Source: Halomonas sp. (GTDB lineage Bacteria; Pseudomonadota; Gammaproteobacteria; Pseudomonadales; Oleiphilaceae). Taken from it: a stretch of 5,930 nt of DNA. The stretch spans positions 1 to 5,930 of the forward strand of contig SLIH01000034.1 in assembly GCA_007135745.1 (NCBI GenBank), written 5' to 3'. Shown piece by piece: positions 5,840-5,930 of this stretch. A program made the position numbers and the translations under genes. The first letter of the stretch is position 1; the number at the start of each line of letters is the position of its first letter. The notes beneath the pieces were generated by a model. The model had not been told where the DNA came from. It saw only the letters and a list, made by a program, of their open reading frames with translations, and searched no databases.

Positions 5840-5848
5840 CGATGTGCG
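5836..5848. promoter_or_regulatory. 13-bp palindrome CGCAC-GAT-GTGCG at the -35 of the malate dehydrogenase promoter
   Basis: CGCAC (5836-5840) and GTGCG (5844-5848) are perfect inverted arms around a 3-bp centre. The site overlaps the proposed -35 hexamer at 5834-5839, a placement typical for a regulator site. The binding protein is not recognised. It could equally be a small hairpin or a chance palindrome in GC-rich DNA. Confidence 0.25.
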
Positions 5849-5853
5849 ACCTC

Positions 5854-5867
5854 GCCCCGGTAGGGGC
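5854..5867. other. GC-rich hairpin GCCCC-GGTA-GGGGC
   Basis: Perfect 5-bp GC-rich arms surround a tetraloop between the malate dehydrogenase promoter and the heptamer repeat. No T-run follows on either strand. It could be part of a longer intergenic repeat element or the end of a gene beyond the window. Confidence 0.3.
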
Positions 5868-5873
5868 CCGGTT

Positions 5874-5901
5874 TCAGGTCGCAGGTCTCAGGTTGCAGGT
5901 G
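5874..5901. repeat. Four-unit 7-bp tandem repeat with core CAGGT
   Basis: Four consecutive heptamers read TCAGGTC, GCAGGTC, TCAGGTT and GCAGGTG, each with CAGGT in the same place. They also read as two 14-bp units agreeing at 12 of 14 positions. A degenerate fifth unit (CCCGGTT, 5867-5873) precedes them. The last unit starts an imperfect inverted repeat that continues to the window edge (GCAGG 5895-5899 with CCTGC 5926-5930, and ATTGA 5904-5908 with TCAAT 5919-5923). This suggests a structured intergenic repeat rather than coding sequence. Confidence 0.7.
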
Positions 5902-5930
5902 GTATTGATCTGAGACTTTCAATCGCCTGC

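Overview
The window looks like chromosomal DNA from a GC-rich marine gammaproteobacterium, most probably Marinobacter or a close relative. The strongest clue is the wax ester synthase at 1271-2623. Its N-terminus and its HHSLVDG and NVVISNVPGP blocks resemble the 455-residue wax ester synthase of Marinobacter hydrocarbonoclasticus/aquaeolei as I remember that sequence. No database search was possible, so the genus is an inference.

Layout, left to right. (1) Positions 1-267, minus: the first 89 codons of a DJ-1/PfpI (Hsp31-like) protein, cut by the window edge. (2) Positions 268-354: a short divergent intergenic region with a candidate sigma70 promoter and a 12-bp palindrome. (3) Positions 355-1260, plus: a SAM-dependent methyltransferase of the LCMT/COG3315 type. 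(4) Positions 1271-2623, minus: a WS/DGAT wax ester synthase, convergent with the methyltransferase and separated from it by only 10 bp. (5) Positions 2756-3514, minus: an orphan periplasmic solute-binding protein (SBP_bac_3 type) whose true start may be at 3481. (6) Positions 3665-4651, minus: a zinc-free MDR enoyl-thioester reductase. (7) Positions 4681-5775, minus: an NAD-type malate dehydrogenase with an unusual C-terminal extension. Genes 6 and 7 are 29 bp apart and probably form one operon, read from a promoter near 5811-5839 and ending at a strong hairpin at 3617-3653. (8) Positions 5776-5930: that promoter region plus GC-rich palindromes and a four-unit heptamer repeat.

The metabolic theme is lipid and central carbon metabolism. 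Wax ester synthase makes storage lipid from acyl-CoA and fatty alcohol. The MDR protein probably reduces 2-enoyl thioesters with NADPH. Malate dehydrogenase links to the TCA cycle and NADH pool. Joint regulation of these genes is not shown by the sequence; only the malate dehydrogenase-MDR pair has operon-like spacing.

No tRNA, rRNA, CRISPR array, transposase or phage gene was seen, and I see no convincing new multi-gene system. The items most worth a second look are the modified malate dehydrogenase (C-terminal extension plus an altered Rossmann glycine), the solute-binding protein start that overlaps a perfect TATAAT box, the heptamer repeat and inverted repeat at the right edge, and the residue at the chain-length selectivity position of the wax ester synthase.
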